From Leptospira biflexa (lineage in GTDB: Bacteria; Spirochaetota; Spirochaetia; Treponematales; Rectinemataceae), in the NCBI GenBank assembly GCA_020721875.1, contig DYLX01000004.1:59058-105314 (forward strand): a stretch of 46,257 bases of DNA, given 5' to 3'. Of this stretch, positions 17,552 through 26,568 are shown one piece after another. Numbering within the stretch: position 1 is the first letter of the stretch; each line of letters starts with the position of its first letter. The position numbers and the translations under genes are program-made. The notes beneath the pieces are model-generated. The model was not told the origin of the DNA, did not search any database, and saw only the letters and a list, made by a program, of their open reading frames with translations.

Positions 17552-18015
17552 GATCGCAAGAGCCCATCAAGAATATCGCCGTCAACCGTCGTGCCCGCTT
17601 TGACTATCAGGTCGAGGAGACCTTTGAGTGCGGTATTTCCCTCCTCGGCTCCGAGGTAAAGTCCATTAGGGATGGACGCGTGAGTTTCGGCGATTCCTTC
17701 GCGGAGATAAAAAACCAAGAAGTATGGCTCAACAATTTTCACATTTCAGAGTATGCCCACGCCTCAGTTTTCGGACACGATCCCGATCGTCCCAAAAAGC
17801 TTCTCCTGCACCGTCAGGAGATCAAGCGCATCGACCGACGCGTGCGTGAGAAAGGCCTCACGCTGATTCCTCTGAGCATTTATCTCAAGCACGGGCTTGT
17901 GAAGCTCGAGCTTGGGCTCTGCCGAGGAAAGAAGGCGTACGACAAACGGGCAGACATCAAAGCTCGAGACCTCGATCGAGAAATTCGACGAGAATTCCGC
18001 ACCAAGGGCTGGTGA
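17548..18015 (+). CDS. smpB: SsrA-binding protein SmpB
   Basis: SmpB binds tmRNA and carries it to stalled ribosomes. The 155 residues hold the family landmarks: IAVNRRARFDY, GISLLGSEVKSIR, GDSFAEI, HISEY, RPKKLLLHR, GLTLIPLSIYLKHGLVKLELGLCRGKKAYDKR split along the middle, and a basic C-terminal tail ending in a Lys/Arg-rich helix. The start overlaps the PEGA gene stop (ATGA). The tmRNA gene is not in this window. Confidence 0.97.
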   Translation: MRSQEPIKNIAVNRRARFDYQVEETFECGISLLGSEVKSIRDGRVSFGDSFAEIKNQEVWLNNFHISEYAHASVFGHDPDRPKKLLLHRQEIKRIDRRVREKGLTLIPLSIYLKHGLVKLELGLCRGKKAYDKRADIKARDLDREIRREFRTKGW

Positions 18016-18017
18016 TT

Positions 18018-18554
18018 ATGCGTATTACGGGAGGAATCTACACAGGGCGTACAGTCAAGATGCCCGAAGGCGACCTTCAGATTCGACCCGCGATGGACCG
18101 GATGCGCGAATCGGTTTTTGGTGTTCTGGGAGACCTCTCCGGAAACTCTTTTCTCGATCTCTTCGCTGGATCAGGAATTATCGGGCTTGAAGCGGCTTCA
18201 CGCGGCGCGAATCCCGTTGTCTGTGTCGAGAAAGATCGAAAAAAATTCCCTGTGCTGCTCGAGAACGCTGCGATTTCGGAGCCTCCGCTCTTCTGCAAGG
18301 CCATACCCGCGGAAACCTTTATTCTCCGAAATAAGACCCCCTTCGATATTCTCTTCCTCGATCCGCCCTTCGATTATCCTTTCAAAATGCAGCTTCTCGA
18401 ACGAGTGGACCGCTCACCATCACTCAAGATCGGAAGTCTCGTACTGATTCACTTTCCCCGTGAGGATCGTCTTCCAGAGCGCGTGGGGACACTCGAAGGC
18501 TACGATATGCGCATCTATGGCCGGTCTATTGTCAGGTTCTATAAAAAATTGTAA
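18018..18554 (+). CDS. rsmD: 16S rRNA (guanine(966)-N(2))-methyltransferase RsmD
   Basis: RsmD methylates G966 in the 30S subunit using S-adenosylmethionine. The 178 residues start with MRITGGIYTGR. They contain the RPAMDRMRESVFGVL segment, the SAM-binding LDLFAGSGIIGLEAASRGA, an acidic VEKD for the ribose, and the catalytic DPPF (LFLDPPFDYPF). The ATG at 18018 fits the family start; a GTG at 18012 that overlaps smpB is the alternative. It follows smpB by two bases. Confidence 0.93.
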   Translation: MRITGGIYTGRTVKMPEGDLQIRPAMDRMRESVFGVLGDLSGNSFLDLFAGSGIIGLEAASRGANPVVCVEKDRKKFPVLLENAAISEPPLFCKAIPAETFILRNKTPFDILFLDPPFDYPFKMQLLERVDRSPSLKIGSLVLIHFPREDRLPERVGTLEGYDMRIYGRSIVRFYKKL

Positions 18555-18584
18555 AAAATTAGCTAAAGAATTATTTTCAAAATA

Positions 18585-18613
18585 TTGCTTTTATTATAGA
18601 TCAATTGTATAAT
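18585..18613 (+). promoter_or_regulatory. Strong promoter of the TPR-rlmN pair
   Basis: TTGCTT (18585-18590), a 17-base spacer and a perfect -10 TATAAT (18608-18613) sit in an AT-rich stretch. The predicted start near 18620 gives an untranslated leader of about 88 bases before the ATG at 18709. Confidence 0.65.
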
Positions 18614-18631
18614 TCCTTCATTAACAATAGA

Positions 18632-18700
18632 CGGAAAGAAATAAGTAATAAATTCCAGGCTGTTGTACAGCCATATGTAAAAATACTTTCCGCCAAGAGG
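18632..18700 (+). promoter_or_regulatory. Structured 5' leader of the TPR gene
   Basis: An outer inverted repeat CGGAAAG (18632-18638) with CTTTCCG (18686-18692) encloses a 6-bp hairpin GGCTGT-TGT-ACAGCC (18658-18672). The outer right arm ends two bases before the AAGAGG ribosome binding site (18695-18700). This arrangement could control access to the site. I do not recognise a known riboswitch. Confidence 0.4.
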
Positions 18701-18708
18701 TAAAAGTA

Positions 18709-19854
18709 ATGAGCGACATGCCTACTCTCCCTTATAACGACGACTTTTTCGACATGCCCGAAGATATTCAATCCGAAAACGCCGAAATCGCGGTAACCTC
18801 CAAGAAGGGGTATCAGCTCCTTAAGGAAAATCGCTTCGACGAGGCGATCGAGTGTTTCGTGCAGATTCTCGAAAAAGATAAAGAGAACAACTACGCCCTC
18901 GTCGGCATGGGCGACGCAGCCCGCAAGCGTGGCCGCTTCAAAGAGGCGGCAGACCACTACCGCCGTTGTCTAGTCTTCCATCCAGGCAACAGCTACGCGC
19001 TCTTCGGCCTGGCAGACTGCTACAAGGCCCTTAATCAGTTCCAGAAGGCAATCGAGATTTGGGAGCAGTATCTGCTTCACGATAATACAAACATCACAGT
19101 GCTCACCCGCATCGCGGACGCCTATCGCAAGGTGCACGATTTCCGTAAATCGAAGTCGATTTACCAACGCGTTCTCGAGCTCAACCCTGACAACCATTAC
19201 GCGTTGATCGGTCTCGGCCACCTCCACTACGATTTCAAAGAGTATAAGGAAGCACTCACCTACTGGCAACGCATGGTCGAACTCGAGTCAGATAATGTCG
19301 ATATCCGTGTGCTCACCGCAATCGGAAATTGCTACCGAAAACTCAAACACTTCGATAAAGGCATTCCCTACTTCGAGAAGGCGCTCAGTAAGGAACCGGA
19401 CAATTTCTACGCGCTTTTCGGCATTGCAGATTGCTATCGAGGCGTCGGCAAGCAGAATATATCGCTCCTTTATTGGAATAAGATTCTCGACAAAGACCCC
19501 AAGAACAAGGTAATTCTCACACGCGCGGGAGATGCCTACCGTAACATGGGCGATTTCGAAAAGGCCGCCGAATACTATCAGAACGCGCTCAATATCGAAT
19601 TCGACATTTACGCCGTGCTTGGTCTCGCCGTGATTTCACGCCAACAGGGCAAATACGAAGAGGCAATTGCAAGCCTCCGCTCACTCTTGCAGAATGACCC
19701 CAAGAACTACCGGATTTACGTTGAGCTCGCACAGACCTACCTCATGAACAATCAGCGTCAGCTTGCCGTCGAGGTACTCACTGAATTCCAGCGCATGGGT
19801 ATCAAGAATCCCGTCATTACTGATGCGCTCTCCAAACTCACAGGAAAGGCATGA
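18709..19854 (+). CDS. Tetratricopeptide-repeat protein
   Basis: The 381 residues form about nine tandem 34-residue TPR units from residue 27 to the end, with repeated patterns such as YALxGxxDxYR and FEKAAEYYQNAL. The acidic N-terminus (about 25 residues) has no signal peptide, so the protein is probably cytoplasmic. Neighbouring repeats resemble each other in a two-repeat period, which suggests internal duplication. TPR arrays bind peptides or proteins; the partner is unknown. Large TPR proteins of this kind are typical of spirochaetes. It has its own strong promoter and leader and overlaps rlmN by 4 bases. Confidence 0.85.
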   Translation: MSDMPTLPYNDDFFDMPEDIQSENAEIAVTSKKGYQLLKENRFDEAIECFVQILEKDKENNYALVGMGDAARKRGRFKEAADHYRRCLVFHPGNSYALFGLADCYKALNQFQKAIEIWEQYLLHDNTNITVLTRIADAYRKVHDFRKSKSIYQRVLELNPDNHYALIGLGHLHYDFKEYKEALTYWQRMVELESDNVDIRVLTAIGNCYRKLKHFDKGIPYFEKALSKEPDNFYALFGIADCYRGVGKQNISLLYWNKILDKDPKNKVILTRAGDAYRNMGDFEKAAEYYQNALNIEFDIYAVLGLAVISRQQGKYEEAIASLRSLLQNDPKNYRIYVELAQTYLMNNQRQLAVEVLTEFQRMGIKNPVITDALSKLTGKA

Positions 19855-20906
19855 CGGACACATCTAGACACATTCCACCCACTGTCTATCCGAGCGGTCT
19901 GACTCTTGAAGAGTTGGCCGCTCTTTTTCCGGAAGAGCCGCTCTACCGTGCAAAGCAGATATTCAAGTGGATATCCAAGGGAATCGAATCTTTCGACTCG
20001 ATGACGAATATCCCTCAGCCACTGCGTGAACGCCTCTCGGAGCGTTTTGACGGGCACCCGATTTCCTCAAATATCGAAAAGCAGTTGGTCGACGAAGACG
20101 GCTCACTTAAACTCCAGATTCGCCTCCGTGACGGCGCAGCGGTCGAGTGCGTGCTCCTCGAGGACATCGAAGGGAGAAAGACTGCCTGTCTCTCGAGTCA
20201 GGTGGGCTGCCCCATGGGCTGTGCTTTCTGCAAGACCGGTACCCTCGGCTTCTTAAGGAATCTCGGCGCTGACGAGATCCTCGAACAGTTTCACCTTCTG
20301 CGTAGACTGCGTGGGTTCATCTCGAATGTTGTTTTCATGGGAATGGGCGAACCCCTCCTCAATCTCGAGAATGTCCGTCGTGCAATCGCCCTTCTCTCGA
20401 ACCACGAGGGGATTGGAATGTCGACGCGCAAAATCACGATCTCGACGAGCGGCATTGTGCCCGGCATCCTCGACCTCGCTGCACATGGGCCGATTGTGCG
20501 ACTTGCGGTCTCGCTCACCTCCGCGAATCCAGAGCTCCGGACGCACCTTATGCCCGTCAACAAGACCTGGCCCCTCGAAACGCTCAAGTCCGCACTCCTC
20601 GAGTATCAGCGTGTTACACGTGATAGGATCACCCTCGAAGTAGTGCTAATCGACACTATGAACACGAGCGAGCATGACGCGATAGCGCTTGCCGAATGGA
20701 TTGCTCCTCTTAAGGTGCAGGTCAACCTCATCGCATGGAACCCCATTGAGGGCATGGCATTCAAAACACCGAGCACGGCACAGGTGAAACAGTTCGCGGA
20801 GATACTCGACCACAATGGTATTGTGACGATACCGCGCATGAATCGAGGACGGGGAGTCATGGGCGCTTGCGGGCAACTCGGCGATACGCTCAAAGCGCAG
20901 GAGTAG
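19851..20906 (+). CDS. rlmN: 23S rRNA/tRNA adenine-C2 methyltransferase RlmN
   Basis: RlmN is a radical SAM enzyme that methylates A2503 of 23S rRNA and A37 of some tRNAs. The 351 residues contain the cluster motif CPMGCAFC (C120, C124, C127), the upstream SSQVGC, GMGEPLLN, the STSGIVPGI segment, the PVNKTWPLETL region and the GACGQL ending, whose cysteine forms the transient methyl adduct. The start overlaps the TPR gene stop (ATGA). Confidence 0.96.
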   Translation: MTDTSRHIPPTVYPSGLTLEELAALFPEEPLYRAKQIFKWISKGIESFDSMTNIPQPLRERLSERFDGHPISSNIEKQLVDEDGSLKLQIRLRDGAAVECVLLEDIEGRKTACLSSQVGCPMGCAFCKTGTLGFLRNLGADEILEQFHLLRRLRGFISNVVFMGMGEPLLNLENVRRAIALLSNHEGIGMSTRKITISTSGIVPGILDLAAHGPIVRLAVSLTSANPELRTHLMPVNKTWPLETLKSALLEYQRVTRDRITLEVVLIDTMNTSEHDAIALAEWIAPLKVQVNLIAWNPIEGMAFKTPSTAQVKQFAEILDHNGIVTIPRMNRGRGVMGACGQLGDTLKAQE

Positions 20907-20924
20907 CCAGCTATTTGGCCGCAC

Positions 20925-22175
20925 TCAGTTCCGTCGCCCCTGTTTCTTTCTGAGCCTCCCGAGTCGGTGTTCAATCGACTCCAGAAATTCTGTGTGCTTC
21001 GAAGCCTCCAGATCCTCGTTTTTCTCCTTGAGCCTAACGATGATATCACGCGCGCGCAGCGCCCATGTGAGGGCAAGTGTTATGTCTTTCTCAAGGTGCT
21101 CATAGAGTTTCGCCTTCGCGACACACCCATAGATTGAATCGTCGTCCATCGCGAGCACGGTCTGGCGGTACAACTCCCAATCTCGCTCCTGTCGCGCTAA
21201 AGCTGCCAGCTGGCGGAGCGCCTTCATCCTCACTTTTGCCGAAAATGCAAAGTCTTGGGGCTGGTCGCGTACGCATATCAGTGCGCGCTTCGCTTCAAGC
21301 TGCCGCCCCAACCTCAAGAGGCTCGACGCAAGGCCACCGGGATCGATCGCATGCTGAATAAGAGCACGCTGTGGTTCTCTATACGCCGATTCCACAATAA
21401 GGAAAATTTCAGCGAGCGAGATGACGTCTTCTAGATTGTGACGCCACACGAGCTGGAGGAGCGCGCGCTGCTCTTCGTGAAGTGTCTGCGCCTTTACGAA
21501 GTCGAGCCAAATGCGGGGAACGAGCGTGCTGGGAATATCATCTACACGGCGCTTCGAAAGCAGGATCTCTTCCATCGAGCCAAGGGTGCAGGACTCTGTG
21601 CGGTATGCCCAGAAGCGGCGGCAGTCGTGCAGAATGTCGATCTGTCGAACCAGAGGAGGCGGAATTCGATTTACGACGCAGCGACTTTGGAGGAGAGGGA
21701 GGTCAAAAGAGGCACCATTATAGCTCGCGATCCATTCCGCGGATAAAAGCTGGCCGCACACTATTTCGAGAAAATCAGGCTCTCCGGGATAATCTTCCAT
21801 AAAGGTCTGGGACAGAACGAGATCGCGCCCCTCAAAGTGCGCCACAGTCGCGAGAAAGGCGACCGTGCCGGATCCACCTGAAAGCCCTGTTGTCTCAAGA
21901 TCGAAAAACGCGAGGCGGTCGAGAGAGAGTGATTCTTTAGTACCAGCTTCGAGCGGGCCTTCGGTACTCGCACTTCTCGAGTACTCGCGGCGCATGAGCT
22001 TTGGGAAAAACTGTTCTGGCACTTGCGGGAAAGGAATGTCGACCACGCGTGTCCATATGTGCGCTGCCGCGCGCTCCCAGCCCGAAAGGGGTTCCCGCGC
22101 AAGGACTTCCTTTCGGGGCGTACGTGTCACTGTTTCGCTTTTTTTTATGAGCGTCAATCGACTCTTAAGATCCAT
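20925..22175 (-). CDS. mrfB: RNase H-like 3'-5' exonuclease with TPR-like tail (MrfB/YprB family)
   Basis: The 416 residues have an RNase H-like exonuclease domain (about residues 85-270) with FFDLETTG (first metal-binding Asp/Glu), SYNGASFDLPLL and RHNLEDVISLAEIF, which supply the acidic DEDD-type residues. The C-terminal third is helical and TPR-like. In Bacillus, MrfB works with the helicase MrfA to repair mitomycin C adducts, and the two are adjacent there as here. The ATG at 22175 has a weak AAAGAG seven bases upstream. The reading frame stays open further upstream through the 15-bp repeats but offers no standard start. Confidence 0.85.
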   Translation of the reverse strand: MDLKSRLTLIKKSETVTRTPRKEVLAREPLSGWERAAAHIWTRVVDIPFPQVPEQFFPKLMRREYSRSASTEGPLEAGTKESLSLDRLAFFDLETTGLSGGSGTVAFLATVAHFEGRDLVLSQTFMEDYPGEPDFLEIVCGQLLSAEWIASYNGASFDLPLLQSRCVVNRIPPPLVRQIDILHDCRRFWAYRTESCTLGSMEEILLSKRRVDDIPSTLVPRIWLDFVKAQTLHEEQRALLQLVWRHNLEDVISLAEIFLIVESAYREPQRALIQHAIDPGGLASSLLRLGRQLEAKRALICVRDQPQDFAFSAKVRMKALRQLAALARQERDWELYRQTVLAMDDDSIYGCVAKAKLYEHLEKDITLALTWALRARDIIVRLKEKNEDLEASKHTEFLESIEHRLGRLRKKQGRRN

Positions 22176-22290
22176 ACAAATGCTCTTTGCGCGCCGCGTC
22201 GGGCATTGCCGCTCCGGGCATTGCCGCTCCGAGCATTGCCACGCTAGGTATTGCCATGCCAGACATTGCCGCTCCGAACGTGCGCCTCAT
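22165..22290 (-). CDS. Possible 41-residue coupled mini-gene made of 15-bp repeats
   Basis: An ATG at 22290 overlaps the mrfA stop (ATGA) and opens a 41-codon frame that ends 11 bases inside mrfB. Its middle is five pentapeptides of the GAAMP type, encoded by the tandem repeat, followed by DAARKEHLYGS. It is small and alanine/methionine-rich, with no recognised domain. It could serve only to carry ribosomes from mrfA to mrfB. Whether it is translated is unproven. Confidence 0.35.
   Translation of the reverse strand: MRRTFGAAMSGMAIPSVAMLGAAMPGAAMPDAARKEHLYGS
22201..22275. repeat. Five tandem 15-bp repeats between mrfA and mrfB
   Basis: Units run at 22201-22215, 22216-22230, 22231-22245, 22246-22260 and 22261-22275. 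The first two are identical (GGGCATTGCCGCTCC) and the rest differ by a few bases. On the coding strand three units read GGAGCGGCAATG, a ribosome-binding GGAG five bases before an ATG. Confidence 0.9.
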
Positions 22291-24611
22291 GCCTTGTCTG
22301 CTTCATAGAGATTTCTTAACAGCTCTAGGGTAATCGACTTATTGTCCGAGCCAGCCGCCTCTACGCCGATACAGGAAGGACAGCCGCTCGCGCATGAACA
22401 ACTAGCCACTCGCTCAACCGCGCGCTTCTCAACATCGGCGATACATATGCGCAGCGCCTCTGCGATACCGGTCCCTCCGGGGTACATATCGTAAAAATAC
22501 AACGTCGGGGCCTTGAAAAAAATATCTCTCGCCCGCGATACCACCCCAATGTCGTGGATGTCGCAGAGCACTCGCGATGGCGCGAGTTTTCGCAGCAGAT
22601 TGGCGGCGCTGTAGAGCACGGCGTCGACCTTCTCTGGAGAAAGCCCCGCAAGCAGCCGGCCGCTCGAGCTCTCAGGAGAAATCACGAGGATGAGAGCCTG
22701 GGTCTGCATCTCCTCTGGCGGCAACCAAATCTCGCCATACCCAACATTCTCGTTGGTAATGAACCTCATTTTTTTATACTTTTCCACTTGGCTCCGAACG
22801 AGAATATCGCCGAGGATCTGCTCGCACTCATGGTTGGACGCGCGCACATCCTGTGTGAGTACCTCGATATCGCGCTTCACAATCGAATCCGTCCAATAAT
22901 CCGCATCGCTCCGCTCGACGAAGCACACACGCTTCTCAAGATCGAGCTTCTTTACTTGGAACTGGGTTCCGAGGTGGAGATAGACCGCGTTGTCGAAGAG
23001 GAGCTCTTTGGCGCTTGGTCTGTCCATTTCGCCTATCACCTCGTGGCGCCCCTGGGTTACCTCGATGATCACCACATTCTCCGTGGTAGCGGAGCGCAGC
23101 GAGATTTTCTCCCCGGGATAGCCTTCAGCCGACCAGAAATAACGGCCCGAGGTATGCCTTACGATTCCTTCTTCTTCGAGGTAGGTAAGCGCCTCGGCGG
23201 TAAGCCGCACGGCCTCCTCGTTCGAACTGTCGGGCGAGAAAGCCTCACCCTCGCTAAATGGCAACTCAAAGGTCGCGCACTTCAAATGATCGGTAAATAT
23301 GTAGGGGTTGTAGGCATCGATATGGGCAAGCTCCGCCCCCTTCGAGAGAAAATACTCGGGATGCGCGGCGAAATACTGATCAAGTGGCTCCGCCGACGCG
23401 ACATAGACCGCGAGCGAAGTTCTCGAACTTCGCCCCGCTCGTCCTGCCTGCTGCCAGAACGACGCGATGCTGCCCGGATATCCTGTGATCACTGCAGCAT
23501 CCAATCCACCAATATCAATTCCCAGCTCGAGCGCGTTCGTCGACACTACACCTTGCACTTCTCCGTTGCGCAGCCCCTTTTCGATCGCCCTCCGCTCAGA
23601 GGGCAAAAGTCCCGATCGATAGGGCTTCACGACAAGTCCTTGGTTCTCGTTGTAGCTATTCTCAAGCTTCTTGTTGAGATAGCTTGAGAGGAGCTCGACC
23701 TGGAGACGGGAACGCGAAAAAAGAATTGTTTTAATACCCTTTTTAAGGAGCCAGAGCATGATCGACTCCGCTTCGTGCACGCTCGAGCGGCGAATTCCTT
23801 GGACCTCATCGACTAGCGGTGGGTTGACACACATGAGAATTTTCTCGCCAACTGCCGCGCCACTTTCTTCGATCAGCGCAACAGGCCGCTCGATGTAGCG
23901 TTCCGCGAGCTCGCTCGGGTTTGCAATGGTCGCCGAAGAGAAGATGAATACCGGCGAAGCGCCATAGAACCGAGCGATGCGCATGAGGCGGTGCACCACC
24001 GAGGCTACATGGCTTCCAAAAACACCCCGATACGCGTGCAACTCGTCGATAACGATATATTTTAAGTTTGAAAAGAATTTCACCCAACGCGTGTGGTTCG
24101 GCAGAATACCTGCGTGGAGCATGTCTGGATTCGATATGATGATCCGCCCGGAAGTGCGCGCTTTGGTGCGGATGTCGGCCGGCGTGTCGCCGTCGTAGGT
24201 ATTCACGGTTAGCCCCACCTCACCCGCGAGCATCACCTCGTTAAGGGCGCTCTGCTGGTCTTGGGAGAGTGCCTTGGTGGGAAAGAGGTAAAGCGCCCTT
24301 CCCTCAGGCTCTTCGAGGAGAGTCTGCAATACCGGCAGGTTGTAGCAGAGCGTCTTTCCCGAGGCTGTAGGCGTCACCACGACGAAATCGCGCTTCGACC
24401 TCGCAAGCTCATAGGCTACTCGCTGATGGTTGTAAAGTGCTGAGATACCGCGCTTCGCGAGCGCATGGGTGAGCGCAGGAGAGAGATCTTCCGGGAGCGG
24501 GACGAATGCAGCCGTTTTTGCCGGGAATCTTGTCGACCACGCAATTTCGCTCTTAGAAGCGAGGAACGCAGCTAATTCGTCATAAGTGGCATTTGCGGAT
24601 TCCACGTTCAT
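22287..24611 (-). CDS. mrfA: DExH helicase with DUF1998 zinc domain (MrfA/YprA family)
   Basis: The 774 residues contain Walker A TPTASGKT (K86), DELHAYRG as the DExH box, SSATIANP (motif III), the second RecA domain with STNALELGIDIGG and QQAGRAGR (motif VI), and a C-terminal DUF1998 region whose four cysteines CSCASGCPSC bind zinc. In Bacillus this family unwinds DNA 3'-5' and acts with MrfB in mitomycin repair. The start is the ATG at 24611 (MNVESANATY); longer frames upstream would run into the glgC promoter. It is divergent from glgC. Confidence 0.9.
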   Translation of the reverse strand: MNVESANATYDELAAFLASKSEIAWSTRFPAKTAAFVPLPEDLSPALTHALAKRGISALYNHQRVAYELARSKRDFVVVTPTASGKTLCYNLPVLQTLLEEPEGRALYLFPTKALSQDQQSALNEVMLAGEVGLTVNTYDGDTPADIRTKARTSGRIIISNPDMLHAGILPNHTRWVKFFSNLKYIVIDELHAYRGVFGSHVASVVHRLMRIARFYGASPVFIFSSATIANPSELAERYIERPVALIEESGAAVGEKILMCVNPPLVDEVQGIRRSSVHEAESIMLWLLKKGIKTILFSRSRLQVELLSSYLNKKLENSYNENQGLVVKPYRSGLLPSERRAIEKGLRNGEVQGVVSTNALELGIDIGGLDAAVITGYPGSIASFWQQAGRAGRSSRTSLAVYVASAEPLDQYFAAHPEYFLSKGAELAHIDAYNPYIFTDHLKCATFELPFSEGEAFSPDSSNEEAVRLTAEALTYLEEEGIVRHTSGRYFWSAEGYPGEKISLRSATTENVVIIEVTQGRHEVIGEMDRPSAKELLFDNAVYLHLGTQFQVKKLDLEKRVCFVERSDADYWTDSIVKRDIEVLTQDVRASNHECEQILGDILVRSQVEKYKKMRFITNENVGYGEIWLPPEEMQTQALILVISPESSSGRLLAGLSPEKVDAVLYSAANLLRKLAPSRVLCDIHDIGVVSRARDIFFKAPTLYFYDMYPGGTGIAEALRICIADVEKRAVERVASCSCASGCPSCIGVEAAGSDNKSITLELLRNLYEADKA

Positions 24612-24621
24612 AGGGTATACT
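24593..24621 (+). promoter_or_regulatory. glgC promoter
   Basis: TTGCGG (24593-24598), a 17-base spacer and TATACT (24616-24621) give a leader of about 47 bases ending in a strong GGAAAGGAG ribosome binding site. The -35 box lies inside the first codons of the divergent mrfA gene. Confidence 0.45.
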
Positions 24622-24674
24622 CTACCTATCAGCATAAAAAAGGTAAATCGGCACAAAACCGGAAAGGAGCGAAT

Positions 24675-25949
24675 ATGGCCGAAATTCTGTCGATCGTCCT
24701 GGGGGGTGGAAAAGGTACGCGTCTTTTCCCGCTGACCAAGGAAAGATCCAAGCCAGCGGTTCCTTTTGGTGGGAAATATCGCATTGTCGATATTCCGATT
24801 TCTAACTGCATCAACTCAGGGTTTAAAAAAATCTACATTCTCACTCAGTTCAACTCTGCCTCGCTCCACCTTCACATTTCGCGATCATACAATTTTGATC
24901 AGTTTTCAAAGGGCTTTGTCGAGATTCTCGCGGCGGAGCAGACACCGGCTCACTCAGGCTGGTACGAGGGTACGGCGGATGCGGTGAGGAAGAATTTGAT
25001 TCACTTTCGGCCCCACAACCCCACGCACTATTTAATCGTTTCAGGAGACCAGCTCTACCGCATGGACCTTACAAAAATGTTCATGCAGCACCTCGAGTCA
25101 GGAAGCCGCCTCACGGTTGCAGGAACCCTCGTGCCACGAGAGTCCGCGAGCGCCCTCGGTATCATCAAGATCAAAGCGGATTCAAGCATCGATAGCTTCC
25201 TGGAAAAACCGGGTCCAACGAAGAATATCGACGAATTTCAGATTCCCGCTACACTTAGGCCCAGAGGCTCAGATTCCTCGAAACCCTACCTCGCGAGCAT
25301 GGGAATCTACATTTTCGACGCATCGCTCATCGAAGAAGTCATGCAGATGGATGCGAATGATTTCGGCAAGGAGATCATTCCCTCGGTGGTCGTGAAGGAG
25401 AAGGTCAACACCTTCGTATTCGATGGCTATTGGGAAGACATTGGCACGATTCGGAGCTTCTACGAAGCAAACATCGAGCTCACCGACATCAATCCCAAGT
25501 TCAATTTTTACGATGAGCACATGCCGATCTACACGCACGCACGTAATCTTCCCGCTTCAAAACTCAACTACTGTACCTTGAATCAGGTGCTCGCGAGCGA
25601 CGGCTGCATTATCACCAATGCGTCCATCACGCGCTCCATAGTCGGAATCCGCACCATCATCGAATCCGGCGCGAGCCTCGACGGGGTGGTCTGCATGGGT
25701 GCCGACTACTACGAAACGGATGCCGAGAAGGCCGAAAATAGCAAAAAGCACATACCCAATATCGGTATCGGCGGGGGTTCAATCATTCGACGATCCATCA
25801 TCGACAAAAACGCCCGTATCGGTGCAAACTGCAGGATCGGTATCGACCCGCTACAGCGAGTTGAAGGCGAATACAGCACACACTACATTGTCGATGGAAT
25901 CATCGTGATTCCAAAAAACAAGGTAATTCCTGACGGAACAGTAATTTAA
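24675..25949 (+). CDS. glgC: Glucose-1-phosphate adenylyltransferase
   Basis: GlgC makes ADP-glucose from glucose-1-phosphate and ATP, the committed step of bacterial glycogen synthesis. The 424 residues have the nucleotide-binding LGGGKGTRLFPLT (about 9-21), KPAVPFGGKYRIVDIPISN, the catalytic SGDQLYRMD, the sugar-binding FLEKPG, YWEDIGT, and a C-terminal left-handed beta-helix with I-rich hexapeptides. The start has a GGAAAGGAG site 5 bases upstream. No glycogen synthase is nearby. The gene ends in a 4-base overlap with the convergent phosphoribosyltransferase gene. Confidence 0.95.
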   Translation: MAEILSIVLGGGKGTRLFPLTKERSKPAVPFGGKYRIVDIPISNCINSGFKKIYILTQFNSASLHLHISRSYNFDQFSKGFVEILAAEQTPAHSGWYEGTADAVRKNLIHFRPHNPTHYLIVSGDQLYRMDLTKMFMQHLESGSRLTVAGTLVPRESASALGIIKIKADSSIDSFLEKPGPTKNIDEFQIPATLRPRGSDSSKPYLASMGIYIFDASLIEEVMQMDANDFGKEIIPSVVVKEKVNTFVFDGYWEDIGTIRSFYEANIELTDINPKFNFYDEHMPIYTHARNLPASKLNYCTLNQVLASDGCIITNASITRSIVGIRTIIESGASLDGVVCMGADYYETDAEKAENSKKHIPNIGIGGGSIIRRSIIDKNARIGANCRIGIDPLQRVEGEYSTHYIVDGIIVIPKNKVIPDGTVI

Positions 25950-26554
25950 TTTCGAACGATAAGTTCCATCGCTTGAGCGAGCTCAGGATCATTCTTCAGG
26001 TAATGCTCTTTGACTTCCTGCGCGGTGAGCCCCTCAAGTTCGTGGCTCATGTAGTGAATCCAAAGCTCGTCCTCCCGCGACTTCACCTCAATCTTTCTGC
26101 ACCAATAATCCGGCGTAATCGGCAAATGTTGCGGGATGTACTCTCGAACCTTATAATCGTGGACGGCGATCTTGATGTCGCTTCGCGGCAATCCCCTGTC
26201 CATGATGACTTTAGTCAGATAGTTGATGGTACGGCCGGAATCGAACACATCGTCGACGAGCAACACCTTGTCGCCGTGGCGTAAGAAATCGGGATTATAG
26301 GTCCAGCCATCAATCTTAATGGCCTCTTGCTGGTCGAAACCGCAGTACGAGCGCGCAACAACCGCAGCGTAGAATACGGGGCGTCCGTTGCCCTTCACAA
26401 ACTTGAAGTATTCACTTATCACATTGCCCATGTATGCACCGCCACGCAACGACACATAGATGACATCGGGAATAAATCCGTCCTTGTAGATTTGATACGC
26501 GAGTTTAATTGCATTGTCGCGGATGGTATCATAAGGAACAAATTCTTTGTGCAT
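25946..26554 (-). CDS. Phosphoribosyltransferase (purine-salvage type)
   Basis: The 202 residues hold the PRPP loop VLLVDDVFDSGRTI and an upstream IYVSLRGGAYMGNV segment that fits the pyrophosphate loop of type I phosphoribosyltransferases. The long C-terminal part (PDYWCRKIEVK, EDELWIHYMSHELEG) resembles xanthine/hypoxanthine phosphoribosyltransferases of archaeal type. The base substrate is not certain. The start is the ATG at 26554 with a GGGGAAGAAA site upstream. A perfect intrinsic terminator lies between its own putative promoter and this start. Confidence 0.8.
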   Translation of the reverse strand: MHKEFVPYDTIRDNAIKLAYQIYKDGFIPDVIYVSLRGGAYMGNVISEYFKFVKGNGRPVFYAAVVARSYCGFDQQEAIKIDGWTYNPDFLRHGDKVLLVDDVFDSGRTINYLTKVIMDRGLPRSDIKIAVHDYKVREYIPQHLPITPDYWCRKIEVKSREDELWIHYMSHELEGLTAQEVKEHYLKNDPELAQAMELIVRN

Positions 26555-26568
26555 AAAGTTTCTTCCCC

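Noticed and set aside
22554..23687. A 377-codon open frame on the plus strand inside mrfA
   Set aside because: It is antisense to a well-supported helicase gene, has no recognisable domain, and arises from the codon bias of the opposite strand.
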